A stretch of 47,492 nt of DNA from Ruminococcus flavefaciens (GCA_902777125.1 CACYSQ010000016.1:1-47492); one strand, 5' to 3'. Positions 17,667 to 25,746 are shown, counted from the first letter of the stretch. Made by a program: numbers and translations. Notes: a model not told the origin generated them from the letters alone.

Positions 17667-18352
17667 CATACAAGAGCCTGCTGTCGTGCTCCTGCAATAC
17701 GCGGGAGCTCGGCGGTATAATGACCGCTGACGGCAAGATAACTAAAAACGGCGTTTTCTGGCGCAGTGACGTTCCGGTAGGACCGTCAGCCGAGGACGTT
17801 GAAAAGCTGCTTGCTGCCCATATCACGACAATAATTGATATGCGTACAGACGAGGAGACGCTGCGGAAGCCCTGCGGACTTGCTGAAAGATCCTGATTTG
17901 ATTATTTCCGTTTTCCCGTTACCGAGGGCAGCGGCGTTCCCGAGAGCCTTGAAGCAGTTCCGCAGTCATACATGGAGATTGCGCTCGCGGAAAATATGCC
18001 GAAAATCTGGCGAACTATCGCGGAGGCTGAAAGCGGAGTGCTTTTCCACTGCTCGGCAGGCAAGGACAGAACGGGCGTTGTTGCTGCGGTGATACTGCTT
18101 ATCTGCGGTGCTGAACGTGAAGCAATAGTCGAGAACTACGTCATCAGCCGCGAGTACAATCGTCCAAATTTAGAGGCATTCCTGAGCGCTCACCCTGAAG
18201 TTGACAGGGACATCGTCCTTGCAAATCCAAAGAGCATGAACAGATTTATTGAGCTGTTCACGGAACGCTTCGGCACTGCTGAACGCTACTTTGAAGCGCT
18301 CGGACTTCCGGCGGAATATGCCGGTCTTATCAGAAAAAAGCTTATGAGGTGA
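17663..18352 (+). pseudogene. Tyrosine-phosphatase-like gene interrupted by an in-frame TGA
   Basis: The frame starting at ATG 17663 (overlapping hisH by four bases) encodes LSCSCNTRELGGI and SDVPVGPS, features of IphP/Y_phosphatase3-type protein phosphatases, and stops at TGA 17894-17896 (codon 78). The same frame then continues without any shift to 18352 and contains the active-site loop HCSAGKDRTG (Cys130) and a typical C-terminal helix region. Without the TGA it would be a normal 229-residue phosphatase. The catalytic half has an ATG at 17972 but no ribosome site, so it is probably not made. A nonsense mutation, sequencing error or readthrough would explain it; the otherwise clean frame suggests a recent change. 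Confidence 0.8.
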
Positions 18353-18355
18353 AAT

Positions 18356-18868
18356 ATGAAAGGTGCACTGCTTGTTATTGATATGCAGAACGACTACCTC
18401 TGGGAAAAGAGGATGTCTAAGTTCTCCTATGATACCGAAGTGCTTGTAAAAGCCGTAAACAAGGCAATTGCCGACTACCGTGAACTCGGATACGATATCA
18501 TCTACATCGCGCAGATGTTCCCGAATATCTTCACGAACAAGTGGTTCATCGGCTTTTCGATAAAAGGCACTCCGGGCGCGAATCTTTACAGCGGCATGGA
18601 CATTGCTTCTGACCTGTACTTCGAGAAAAATCTGCCGGATACATATACATCACGGGATTTCCGCGAATTCATGGCGAAAGCAGGCTACAGTGAGGTCGTG
18701 CTGTGCGGACTGGACGAATGCGGCTGCGTCGGAGCAACTGCAAAAGGTGCCGTAAAAACAGGCGTAAAGGTGAAGATGCTCAAGGACTGCATCGGCAGTC
18801 GTTTCACCGAGAAAAAGGTTCAGAAAATGCGGTCGAAGCTCGCGGCACTTGGCGTTGAATACATCTGA
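18356..18868 (+). CDS. Isochorismatase-like cysteine hydrolase
   Basis: A 170-residue member of the isochorismatase/nicotinamidase fold. The triad is visible: Asp9 in LLVIDMQNDY, a Lys in LYFEKNLPDTYTS and the Cys in LCGLDECGCVGATAKGA, followed by VKMLKDCIGSR. Hydrolysis of an amide such as nicotinamide is possible, but the substrate cannot be told from the sequence. GAGGTG precedes ATG 18356, and the gap to the phosphatase pseudogene is three bases. It sits between hisH and hisA with other non-histidine genes. Confidence 0.85.
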   Translation: MKGALLVIDMQNDYLWEKRMSKFSYDTEVLVKAVNKAIADYRELGYDIIYIAQMFPNIFTNKWFIGFSIKGTPGANLYSGMDIASDLYFEKNLPDTYTSRDFREFMAKAGYSEVVLCGLDECGCVGATAKGAVKTGVKVKMLKDCIGSRFTEKKVQKMRSKLAALGVEYI

Positions 18869-18882
18869 AAATGAGGTAAAAA

Positions 18883-19410
18883 ATGAGCGGAATAATACTC
18901 TGCCAGTCCAAATACGGCGCATCAAAAAAGTACGCCGAATGGATATCTCAGGAGACTGGCTTTAAAATTGTTGAGACGAAAAAAGCTGACATTAAAGATG
19001 TTGAAAAATATGATACAGTGATACTCGGCGGTGGAGTTTACGCCTCCGCTATCGCAGGGATATCCTTTCTGAAAAAGAATATCGACGCCCTCAAAGGCAA
19101 GAAAATAGCGGTATTCTGCTGCGGAGCCGCTCCCTATGACGACGAGATACTGGATATACTCAAAAAGAAGAATATGAAGGACAAGCTCGCCGGTATACCC
19201 TGCTTCTATTATCAGGGAATGTGGGACCTCGAGGGCATGAAATTCGGCGATAAAACAATTTGCAAGATGTATGTGAAAATGCTCTCGCGCAAGGATCCCT
19301 CCGAGGTCAAGGCGTGGGAGAGACCGTTCCTTGAAGCCAAGGACAAAAAGTGCGACTGGACCGACAAGAAATACATAGAGCCTCTTGTTAAAATGATAAA
19401 GGAGGAATAA
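18883..19410 (+). CDS. Flavodoxin-domain protein
   Basis: The 175-residue protein begins with an FMN-binding loop of flavodoxin type (CQSKYGASKKYAEWI), followed by the VILGGGVYASAIAGISFLKK second loop and IAVFCCGAAPYDD, which resemble HemG/flavodoxin-like domains rather than electron-carrier flavodoxins. The C terminus is rich in lysine. A role in redox signalling or flavin-linked reduction is possible; no substrate can be given. GAGGT precedes ATG 18883, and the next gene starts one base after its stop. Confidence 0.8.
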   Translation: MSGIILCQSKYGASKKYAEWISQETGFKIVETKKADIKDVEKYDTVILGGGVYASAIAGISFLKKNIDALKGKKIAVFCCGAAPYDDEILDILKKKNMKDKLAGIPCFYYQGMWDLEGMKFGDKTICKMYVKMLSRKDPSEVKAWERPFLEAKDKKCDWTDKKYIEPLVKMIKEE

Positions 19411-19411
19411 A

Positions 19412-20203
19412 TTGGGAAAGCTAATTATAGTCGAAGGATTGCCCTGCTCAGGAAAAAGTTCAACCGCTAAATACATAGCGGAGAAGTTAGGGTACAGCTT
19501 TGTTGATGAGGGAACAGGCTCTCATCCGGCAGATTATGAGTTCCATGCTTTTCTTACTGAAAATGACCTGATGACCTTTGCACCTGATGAGCGCGGGAAG
19601 ATTCTTTCATTATCTGAAAGAAGATCCGGCGGATATATCGTCAGGCTTGGAGACTTTACAGGCAAGCTGTTTGAAAAATTATTGCAGTATAAGATCTATG
19701 ATTCCCTGCCATGGGAAACTGAAAAGCCTGTAATGCTCGATAAATGGCGCGAATTTGTTGAAAACTGCAATAGTGATATTGTATTCAACTGTGTATTGCT
19801 TCAAAATCCTATGTGTGAGACTATGATGCGATTCGGATTTGAAGAAAGCATTTCAAAGGCTTATATCCGGGAGATATGTACTATTATCGAGCCGCTTTCG
19901 CCGTCAGTAGTCTACCTCAGAAACAGCGATGTTTACAACAGCGTTAAAAAAGCTTCCGCAGAACGCGGTGATGAATGGCTGAATTCCGTTATTGATTATC
20001 ACTGCAATGGTGAGTATGGAAAACGATGCGGACTTACCGGATTTGAAGGCTATATTTCAGCACTTGAAGAACGTCAGCGCCGGGAGGTCTCTATACTCAG
20101 CAGCCTCGGCATTGATTATATCATCGTTGATGATCCCCAGAAAGACTGGGATAAGGCATATATTGAAATAATGACCAAATTAAATAAGGGAGAACAGATA
20201 TGA
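19412..20203 (+). CDS. P-loop kinase-like protein with TTG start
   Basis: The 263-residue protein has a Walker A motif at its N terminus (IIVEGLPCSGKSSTAKYIAEKLG) and then no motif that fixes a substrate. The fold resembles small nucleoside or thymidylate-type kinases and other P-loop phosphotransferases. The start is TTG 19412: AAAGGAGG at 19397-19404 is correctly spaced for it, and no ATG precedes the P-loop. Base composition is visibly more AT-rich than in the flanking his genes. It ends in an ATGA overlap with hisA, so expression is coupled to the operon. Confidence 0.75.
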   Translation: MGKLIIVEGLPCSGKSSTAKYIAEKLGYSFVDEGTGSHPADYEFHAFLTENDLMTFAPDERGKILSLSERRSGGYIVRLGDFTGKLFEKLLQYKIYDSLPWETEKPVMLDKWREFVENCNSDIVFNCVLLQNPMCETMMRFGFEESISKAYIREICTIIEPLSPSVVYLRNSDVYNSVKKASAERGDEWLNSVIDYHCNGEYGKRCGLTGFEGYISALEERQRREVSILSSLGIDYIIVDDPQKDWDKAYIEIMTKLNKGEQI

Positions 20204-20928
20204 TTATTTTTCCTGCAATAGACATCAAGGACGGCAACTGCGTCCGCCTTTTCAAGGGAGATTTCAACACTGTTGAAAAAGTAGCCTCCGACTATCTTGA
20301 AACTGCAAAAAGTTTCGAGGCTGCCGGTGCCGAGTGGATACACATGGTCGATCTCGACGGCGCAAAAGAGGGCAGACCTGTCAACACGAAAATATACACT
20401 GACGTTGCCGGAAAGACCTCTCTCAAGGTCGAGGTCGGCGGCGGCATACGCAGTCTTGAAACTATCCGCGAGTACCTTGAAATGGGCATAACAAGGGTAA
20501 TTCTTGGCTCCGTTGCGCTGAAAAATCCCAAGCTCGTATGCGATGCCGTTGAGAGGTTCGGCAGCGAGAAGATAGTCGTTGGGATAGACGCAATGAACGA
20601 AATGGTCGCAACTGAGGGCTGGCTCGAATCATCAAATGTACACTACATCGACCTTGCAGACAAGATGATCGAGAACGGCGTAAACACGTTCATTTTCACC
20701 GATATATCGAAGGACGGCACACTCTCCGGAGTCAACCGTGAACAGCTCAGAAAGCTTGCGGACGCTACCGAGGGCAGGGCTGATATAGTGGCTTCCGGCG
20801 GAGTCCACACAATGGACGACATCGTTGCCTGCAAGGAAATGGGGCTTTACGGCACTATCTGCGGAAAGTCGATATACAAGGGAACACTAAACCTTAAAGG
20901 AGCTATAGAATACGCAAATGTGGAATGA
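20200..20928 (+). CDS. hisA: ProFAR isomerase (phosphoribosylformimino-AICAR-P isomerase)
   Basis: A (beta/alpha)8 enzyme performing the Amadori isomerisation of ProFAR to PRFAR, the substrate of HisF. In its 242 residues the catalytic Asp8 is in FPAIDIKDGNCVRLFKG, and VEVGGGIRSLETI, FTDISKDGTLSG (second catalytic Asp) and DIVASGGVHTMDDI follow. Its ATG overlaps the P-loop gene by four bases. The following unknown ORF overlaps its 3' end by 11 bases. Confidence 0.96.
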   Translation: MIIFPAIDIKDGNCVRLFKGDFNTVEKVASDYLETAKSFEAAGAEWIHMVDLDGAKEGRPVNTKIYTDVAGKTSLKVEVGGGIRSLETIREYLEMGITRVILGSVALKNPKLVCDAVERFGSEKIVVGIDAMNEMVATEGWLESSNVHYIDLADKMIENGVNTFIFTDISKDGTLSGVNREQLRKLADATEGRADIVASGGVHTMDDIVACKEMGLYGTICGKSIYKGTLNLKGAIEYANVE

Positions 20929-21358
20929 AATAGAAACGGACAAGGAAATTGAAGATTTTTTAAATATAACGTATAGTCTGCATGATTCGGTAGTTGTTTC
21001 GGTTAATTATCAAAGCGGCAATGATAAAAATAAATCGGGAGGGATTCATTTTTCACCCTATGACAAGCATACTCTTTCGCTTGTTATTTACAGCAGTTGG
21101 AGCGGATATATTGAAATGCTTTTCGGTGGTGTCAGAAAGTTTTCTGTTACTTGCTTTGATGACTTTTATCTGCATGAGATAATTAGTTGTTATCTTAAAT
21201 TTCATACAGACCTGTACGGAAAACGTCGTGACGACAGATTAATTGTATGGGCGGACGGACATTTTGAACCGCTTGAAAAGACAAGTGTTTCACTGAATGA
21301 AAAAAGTTCGACATATATTATAGCCGAAACGCTGAAATGGCGTTATGTTGAAGATTAA
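20918..21358 (+). CDS. Protein of unknown function between hisA and hisF
   Basis: Not recognised. The 146 residues look like a single soluble domain with alternating beta-strand and aromatic patterns and no signal peptide or membrane segment. A stretch with [12 protein letters not shown] resembles small cytoplasmic proteins often annotated as hypothetical or immunity-like. The gene starts inside hisA (11-base overlap) with AAAGGAG 15 bases upstream, long spacing that suggests coupling to hisA translation. The sequence is visibly AT-rich against hisA and hisF, a sign of recent gain. Confidence 0.65.
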   Translation: MWNEIETDKEIEDFLNITYSLHDSVVVSVNYQSGNDKNKSGGIHFSPYDKHTLSLVIYSSWSGYIEMLFGGVRKFSVTCFDDFYLHEIISCYLKFHTDLYGKRRDDRLIVWADGHFEPLEKTSVSLNEKSSTYIIAETLKWRYVED

Positions 21359-21371
21359 AGGAGATGAATAA

Positions 21372-22127
21372 ATGCTTGCAAAGAGAATAATCCCGTGCCT
21401 TGATGTAAGAAACGGCAAGGTCGTAAAGGGCGTGAATTTTGAGGGAGTGCGTGACGTAGGCGATCCTGTTGAGTGTGCGGAGGAGTACAACAAGCAAGGT
21501 GCTGACGAGATCGTATTCTATGATATTACAGCTTCATTTGAGGGACGCGGAGTGTTCCTCGATGTTGTGAGAGATACCGCTAAAAAGGTATTCGTGCCGC
21601 TGACAGTCGGCGGAGGTATCAAGACCGTTGACGATATACGCGAAGCGCTCAGAGCCGGAGCTGACAAGGTTTCCGTGAACTCACAGGCAGTTCAGAATCC
21701 GCAGCTCATCAAGGACGGCGCGGACATTTTCGGAAGCCAGTGCATATGTGTCGGAATTGACGCAAAAAAGATCGCCGACAACAAGTGGACGGTCTACATC
21801 AACGGCGGCAGAGTTGATATGAAGCTCGACCTCATCGACTGGGTACACACTATCGAAAAGCTCGGGGCAGGGGAGATATGTCTCAACTCCATTGACGCTG
21901 ACGGCACTAAGGAGGGCTTTGACATTCCAATGCTGAAGGCAGTATGTGACAACTGCTCTATTCCTGTTATCGCAAGCGGCGGTGCCGGCAAGATAAACGA
22001 TTTCTATGAGGTTTTCGAGAAGACCGGCGCAACTGCTGCACTTGCGGCTTCGCTTTTCCACTTCAAGGAGCTCACTGTCGGACAGGTCAAGGACTACTGC
22101 CGCGGCAAGGGCGTTATCGTGAGGTAA
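21372..22127 (+). CDS. hisF: Imidazole glycerol phosphate synthase, cyclase subunit
   Basis: Uses ammonia from HisH to convert PRFAR to imidazole glycerol phosphate and AICAR, the branch to purine synthesis. The 251-residue barrel has the catalytic Asp11 in [39 protein letters not shown], the second Asp in [14 protein letters not shown] and [20 protein letters not shown] precedes ATG 21372. Confidence 0.97.
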   Translation: MLAKRIIPCLDVRNGKVVKGVNFEGVRDVGDPVECAEEYNKQGADEIVFYDITASFEGRGVFLDVVRDTAKKVFVPLTVGGGIKTVDDIREALRAGADKVSVNSQAVQNPQLIKDGADIFGSQCICVGIDAKKIADNKWTVYINGGRVDMKLDLIDWVHTIEKLGAGEICLNSIDADGTKEGFDIPMLKAVCDNCSIPVIASGGAGKINDFYEVFEKTGATAALAASLFHFKELTVGQVKDYCRGKGVIVR

Positions 22128-22130
22128 GCC

Positions 22131-22529
22131 GTGGACAAGATTTGGGAAGAAATGTATGAAGCGGCAAAGGCGGTGCTTAAACCGCGTACCATATCGGGAT
22201 ATGTCACAGCGGGAGAAGTCTCCGCGGCAGTGCTGAGCAAGTCCGGAAAGATCTACACGGGCGTATGTATCGACACCTGTTCTACTCTCGGCATATGTGC
22301 TGAGAGAAACGCCATATTCAACATGATCACCAACGGCGAGAACGAGATAGCGAGGGTACTGTGCATCGCACCTATCGAGGGCAAGGGAGCACCGTGCGGA
22401 GCCTGCCGTGAACTCATGGTGCAGCTCATGCCGACAAGCTACAAGGACATTGAGATAATGCTCGACTATCGCACTTGCAAAACGACAACTCTCGGGGAAA
22501 TAACGCCTGAGTGGTGGATAGATTACTGA
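22131..22529 (+). CDS. Cytidine deaminase family protein, GTG start
   Basis: The 132-residue zinc deaminase has CAERNA (Cys and catalytic Glu) and PCGACREL (two further Cys ligands), with an N-terminal half containing SGYVTAGEVSAAVLSKSGKIYTGVCIDTC. The Asn/Glu substrate-binding segment of classical Cdd is altered, so a blasticidin-deaminase-like or other nucleoside substrate is equally possible. GTG 22131 is used because no nearer ATG retains the N terminus; it starts four bases after the hisF stop. It is a non-histidine passenger between hisF and hisI. Confidence 0.8.
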   Translation: MDKIWEEMYEAAKAVLKPRTISGYVTAGEVSAAVLSKSGKIYTGVCIDTCSTLGICAERNAIFNMITNGENEIARVLCIAPIEGKGAPCGACRELMVQLMPTSYKDIEIMLDYRTCKTTTLGEITPEWWIDY

Positions 22530-22547
22530 TACGGAAGGAAAAATACA

Positions 22548-22892
22548 ATGATAAAGATCGACATGAACGACCTCGACAAATTCTTCGTCAAGAGTGAGCT
22601 TATCCCTGCGATATGCTATGAGGTCAACACAAAAACCGTTCTTATGCTTGCTTACATGAACAAGGAGAGCCTGAAAAAGACCTTAGAGACCGGCTATACA
22701 TGGTTCTGGAGCAGGTCAAGACAGGAATACTGGAACAAGGGAGCTACCTCCGGACACGTTCAGAAGGTGGTTTCGATATACGGCGACTGCGACAATGATA
22801 CTCTGCTCGTCAACGTTGAGCAGACCGGAGCCGCCTGTCACACCGGAAGCTACAGCTGCTTCTTCAATGAAATTTACAATACGGAGGAATGA
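22548..22892 (+). CDS. hisI: Phosphoribosyl-AMP cyclohydrolase
   Basis: Opens the purine ring of PR-AMP, third step of the pathway, with zinc. The 114 residues carry [27 protein letters not shown], the [13 protein letters not shown] segment, metal-binding DCDNDTLL and the C-terminal cysteines of [19 protein letters not shown] is the ribosome site. HisI and HisE are encoded separately here, not fused as in enterobacteria. Confidence 0.96.
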   Translation: MIKIDMNDLDKFFVKSELIPAICYEVNTKTVLMLAYMNKESLKKTLETGYTWFWSRSRQEYWNKGATSGHVQKVVSIYGDCDNDTLLVNVEQTGAACHTGSYSCFFNEIYNTEE

Positions 22893-22894
22893 AA

Positions 22895-23233
22895 ATGAAC
22901 GTTTACCACGAGATATTTGAGGTTTTAAAGGAGAGAAAAAAGCAGTTCGACAGCGGCAATGCCCCTGAGAAGTCCTACACCTGCTACCTGTACGACAAGG
23001 GCGTAGACAAGATCTGCAAGAAGATTGGCGAGGAGGCTACCGAGACCGTAATTGCAGCAAAAAACGGTGACAACAACGAGCTCATGAACGAGATAAACGA
23101 CCTTCTCTATCACGTTATGGTGCTCTGCGTAAATCAGGGACTTGAATGGACTGACGTCGAAAAGGTACTTGACGAGCGCAACGAAAAGATCGGCAACCTC
23201 AAGCAGTTCCACACTGTTGATAAAAACACCTGA
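22895..23233 (+). CDS. hisE: Phosphoribosyl-ATP pyrophosphohydrolase
   Basis: Removes pyrophosphate from PR-ATP, second step of the pathway. It is an all-helical MazG-like protein of 112 residues with KKIGEEATETVIAAKNG and the metal-binding helix NELMNEINDLLYHVMVLC. ATG 22895 is preferred, since GGAGG at 22883-22887 is seven bases away; ATG 22889, overlapping hisI, is only one base from it. Last gene of the his operon; a terminator follows. Confidence 0.94.
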   Translation: MNVYHEIFEVLKERKKQFDSGNAPEKSYTCYLYDKGVDKICKKIGEEATETVIAAKNGDNNELMNEINDLLYHVMVLCVNQGLEWTDVEKVLDERNEKIGNLKQFHTVDKNT

Positions 23234-23240
23234 AAACTGA

Positions 23241-23266
23241 GACCGCACACACCGTGCGGTCTTTTG
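23241..23266 (+). terminator. Rho-independent terminator of the his operon
   Basis: GACCGCAC (23241-23248) pairs perfectly with GTGCGGTC (23254-23261) around ACACC, followed by TTTTGCTT. It begins eight bases after hisE and ends the only long transcript expected from 11121. Confidence 0.9.
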
Positions 23267-23302
23267 CTTAAAATAAAAAAATAATTCTTCCGGTGCTGCA
23301 TT

Positions 23303-23330
23303 TTGGCTCTCAGAATGCAATGTATATAGT
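23303..23330 (+). promoter_or_regulatory. Candidate promoter of the ECF sigma gene
   Basis: TTGGCT (23303-23308) is 16 bp from TATAGT (23325-23330). The hexamers are moderate; an ECF-type autoregulated promoter cannot be excluded. The cre-like palindrome begins on the last base of the -10 element. Confidence 0.45.
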
Positions 23331-23343
23331 GAAAACGTTTTCA
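23330..23343. promoter_or_regulatory. cre-like palindrome (CcpA/LacI-family operator candidate)
   Basis: TGAAAACGTTTTCA is a perfect 14-bp palindrome and fits the catabolite-response element consensus TGWAARCGYTWWCA at every position. It lies between the candidate -10 and the ribosome site of the sigma gene, the position expected for repression by roadblock or promoter occlusion. Whether CcpA or another LacI-family protein binds is inference. Confidence 0.7.
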
Positions 23344-23358
23344 GGAGGGAGGGAAGCT

Positions 23359-23922
23359 ATGACACACAGCGAATACAGGGACAGTCTGAAAAAGGACCGT
23401 CAGGCTGCTCAGCGGAGGCTTTTTGACGTCTACCTCAACTATGTCTACACGGTAGTCTACAGCCGTCTGAGGAGCTGCGGAAGCCGTGAGGACATTGACG
23501 AATGCGTCAGCGATGTTTTTGCTGAGGTCTTTTCCTCATACGACGATACCGCGGCGGTATCAGGCGATATGAAGGGCTTTATCGGCACGGTTGCTGCGAG
23601 AAGAGCCGCCCTGTTCTACCGCAGACTATCCCGTGTCAACAGCGAGGTACGGCTCGATGATGAGCTTTCGGAGGCTGTCAAAGCCGACGATGACGTTTCC
23701 TCCGAGGCTGAAAAGAACGAGCAGCGGCGAGCTCTGCTTGAAGCTGTCGAAAGTCTCGGCGAGCCGGATTCCGTGATAATCATGCAGAAGTATTTCTACA
23801 GACGCAGATCGTCGGAAATAGCAAAAGCCGTTCACTTGTCACCGGCAATGGTGAGGGTAAGGAGCAGCCGTGCGCTGAAAAAGCTGAGAAAGCTTCTCGA
23901 AGAAAAGGATATTTCACTGTAA
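23359..23922 (+). CDS. ECF-type RNA polymerase sigma factor
   Basis: The 187-residue protein has sigma region 2 (about 22-95: RLFDVYLNYVYTVVYSRLR, EDIDECVSDVFAEVF, MKGFIGTVAARRAALFYRR). A short acidic linker follows, then sigma region 4 with a helix-turn-helix (about 130-180: RRRSSEIAKAVHLSPAMVRVRSSRALKKLRKLL). It lacks regions 1 and 3, as ECF factors do. ATG 23359 follows GGAGGGAGGG. The gene downstream starts 13 bases after its stop and encodes a membrane protein with an anti-sigma layout, so the pair is expected to sense an envelope signal and redirect RNA polymerase. The ECF group cannot be named from the sequence alone. Confidence 0.9.
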   Translation: MTHSEYRDSLKKDRQAAQRRLFDVYLNYVYTVVYSRLRSCGSREDIDECVSDVFAEVFSSYDDTAAVSGDMKGFIGTVAARRAALFYRRLSRVNSEVRLDDELSEAVKADDDVSSEAEKNEQRRALLEAVESLGEPDSVIIMQKYFYRRRSSEIAKAVHLSPAMVRVRSSRALKKLRKLLEEKDISL

Positions 23923-23935
23923 AGGAGAGAGCACT

Positions 23936-25696
23936 ATGAAGAGACCTGATCTAAAAATACTGGAAAACGCTGACAAGGAAACGATAGAGAAAATGTCAGA
24001 GCGTTACTGCAACGTAGACGAAAAGGAAGCTGAAAAAATATACCGCCGGAGCATCGAAAAATGTACCGGCATCATTGAGGAAGATGCTGCCGAAACAATC
24101 AGCGGAGTTGAAGTTATAACAAGGCGCAGACGTTCAGTGGCTGTCCGCGTAGCTGCTGCTGCCGCTGCGGTGGCGGTGTGCGTTACCGGAACTGTTTACG
24201 CTATAGGCAGGACAAAGTTCAAGCCAGAAAAGGAAACTCTTGCGACATCGGACGAAGCTCCTGCACTGTTGGATAATACTGCCTCTGCAACAGAAGGCAC
24301 TGTGCCTGACACCAAGGGAGAAGCTCCTGACAATGAGGTCAACGAGTACCTGAAATGCTGGAAGCCCTTTGAGCTCGACGGCTGGACTTTCAGGGTAGAT
24401 ATGCTCCATATCACAAAAAGCAGCCGCGGAATGACATTCCGGCAGAATGAGTATTATCCCTGCGACGAGAAAGGCGTTTTCACCTGCGATCAATCCTACA
24501 TCGTTGCGGACATGACTGTCACCAACAACAGCGGTGAGGACAGGGAATACTACACCAATTCCTCTGCATTCTACTGCTTTGACAGGAGAGAGGACGGCAG
24601 TATCAACTGGGAAACGGCTGTCTGTGCGGACGTCTACGATTTCAACGGCGAAAAATCCGTTCAGGACGCTGACTTTTTCAGGACAACTATCAAAGCCGGC
24701 GAGACGAAATACTTCCGCATCGGCTACAGGATTGCGGACAGTGAACTCGACCGAAAATTCGACTATGTCTGCATCGACTTCGGAACCTACCTCGTTGACA
24801 GTGACCCTGATAAAGGCAAAATGGCTGTTGGCGGCAATATGAAGCTCAGCGAGATACCGCCGATAAAAGAGTACGATATGTCCACTCAGGAGGGCGTCTA
24901 CTACAAGATGCTCAACAGCGTCAAGTATTTCAGCAGAGCACAGGGAGCATATATCGTCAACGACGGTCTCGGCAACAAGCTGCATATTGATTTCTGGACA
25001 GATTTCCCCTCATCAAAGGCTATAACAATGATAAACAACTGCAATATAGATATCGTGAAATGGGAAGACGACAGCAAACCGGAGGTCAATGATGCAAGCA
25101 TTCCCGGAGTGCCTGTAGATTATACGAATGACGATACAAAGCCAAATGTTATCAATTTGGAGATACTTGATAAGGAGCGTACGGTTTATTACAGTGACGG
25201 AATCAAGATATATAATTATAGATACGAAGATGAAGCTCTTGTTGAAAACAAAATAAGCGGATCTTCTCACAGGTGGGAGAGCTATAGTGACGCTCCTGAT
25301 GAAAGCAGGCATTATGTGATCGATGGCATCGACAACTGGAAATATGTGAATGATTACACAAATCTTGTCTATGCGAGAACTTACCTTTCCCCGCAGGAAA
25401 TGACATACGGCTATCTTACCGATTTCAGCAATTGGGAAATTGTCGGAACAGAGAGCTATAACGAAAGAGAGTGCATGGTCATACGCGGAAAAATCAGCGG
25501 TGAATACAGCCAGAAGCATAATGTGACGGATTTCACTTTCTTCGTTGACAAGGAGACCGGAGTTCTGCTGAGATATATCGGCAGAGACGCAAACGGCGAA
25601 ATATCGGAGAGTGTTATGTGCCGCTTTATAGCCTTTGACGATAAGGCTGCTGAGGGATATGACTTCTCACCGGAAACCGGAGCCCGTGCATATTGA
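23936..25696 (+). CDS. Membrane-anchored putative anti-sigma protein with two external domains
   Basis: The 586-residue product has a charged cytoplasmic N-terminal part (1-64, helical, ending RRRR), one membrane segment rich in Ala/Val (about 67-91), a Ser/Thr/Glu-rich linker to about 135 and a large exterior. The first external part (about 140-305) looks like a beta-sandwich of DUF4352 type (VADMTVTNNSGEDREYY, TIKAGETKYFRIGYRI). The second (about 320-586) has strand patterns such as NWEIVGTESYNERECMVIRG and DFTFFVDKETGVLLRYIG that recall the RseB/MucB-LolA fold. The 5' partner is an ECF sigma gene, 13 bases away. The anti-sigma role and the fold names are inferences; no recognised ZAS zinc motif is visible in the N-terminal part. 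Ribosome site GGAGAG. Confidence 0.75.
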   Translation: MKRPDLKILENADKETIEKMSERYCNVDEKEAEKIYRRSIEKCTGIIEEDAAETISGVEVITRRRRSVAVRVAAAAAAVAVCVTGTVYAIGRTKFKPEKETLATSDEAPALLDNTASATEGTVPDTKGEAPDNEVNEYLKCWKPFELDGWTFRVDMLHITKSSRGMTFRQNEYYPCDEKGVFTCDQSYIVADMTVTNNSGEDREYYTNSSAFYCFDRREDGSINWETAVCADVYDFNGEKSVQDADFFRTTIKAGETKYFRIGYRIADSELDRKFDYVCIDFGTYLVDSDPDKGKMAVGGNMKLSEIPPIKEYDMSTQEGVYYKMLNSVKYFSRAQGAYIVNDGLGNKLHIDFWTDFPSSKAITMINNCNIDIVKWEDDSKPEVNDASIPGVPVDYTNDDTKPNVINLEILDKERTVYYSDGIKIYNYRYEDEALVENKISGSSHRWESYSDAPDESRHYVIDGIDNWKYVNDYTNLVYARTYLSPQEMTYGYLTDFSNWEIVGTESYNERECMVIRGKISGEYSQKHNVTDFTFFVDKETGVLLRYIGRDANGEISESVMCRFIAFDDKAAEGYDFSPETGARAY

Positions 25697-25707
25697 ACAT
25701 TATCACT

Positions 25708-25746
25708 AAAGCCGAAGGGAGGCAAATGCTTTCCTGCGGCTTTTTT
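25708..25746 (+). terminator. Terminator after the sigma/anti-sigma pair
   Basis: GCCG (25711-25714) and CGGC (25737-25740) close a stem that also contains GGGAGG and CTTTCC around a short loop, with AAA before and TTTTTT (25741-25746) after. A strong T tract supports intrinsic termination 12 bases after the stop codon. Confidence 0.85.

Noticed and set aside
17894-17896. TGA as a selenocysteine codon in the phosphatase-like gene
   Set aside because: The active-site cysteine is encoded normally at codon 130, and no obvious SECIS-like stem was seen directly after the TGA.
24134-24985. 283-codon minus-strand frame opposite the putative anti-sigma gene
   Set aside because: The sense protein has a clear ribosome site, membrane segment and operon context; the antisense product has no recognisable domain.
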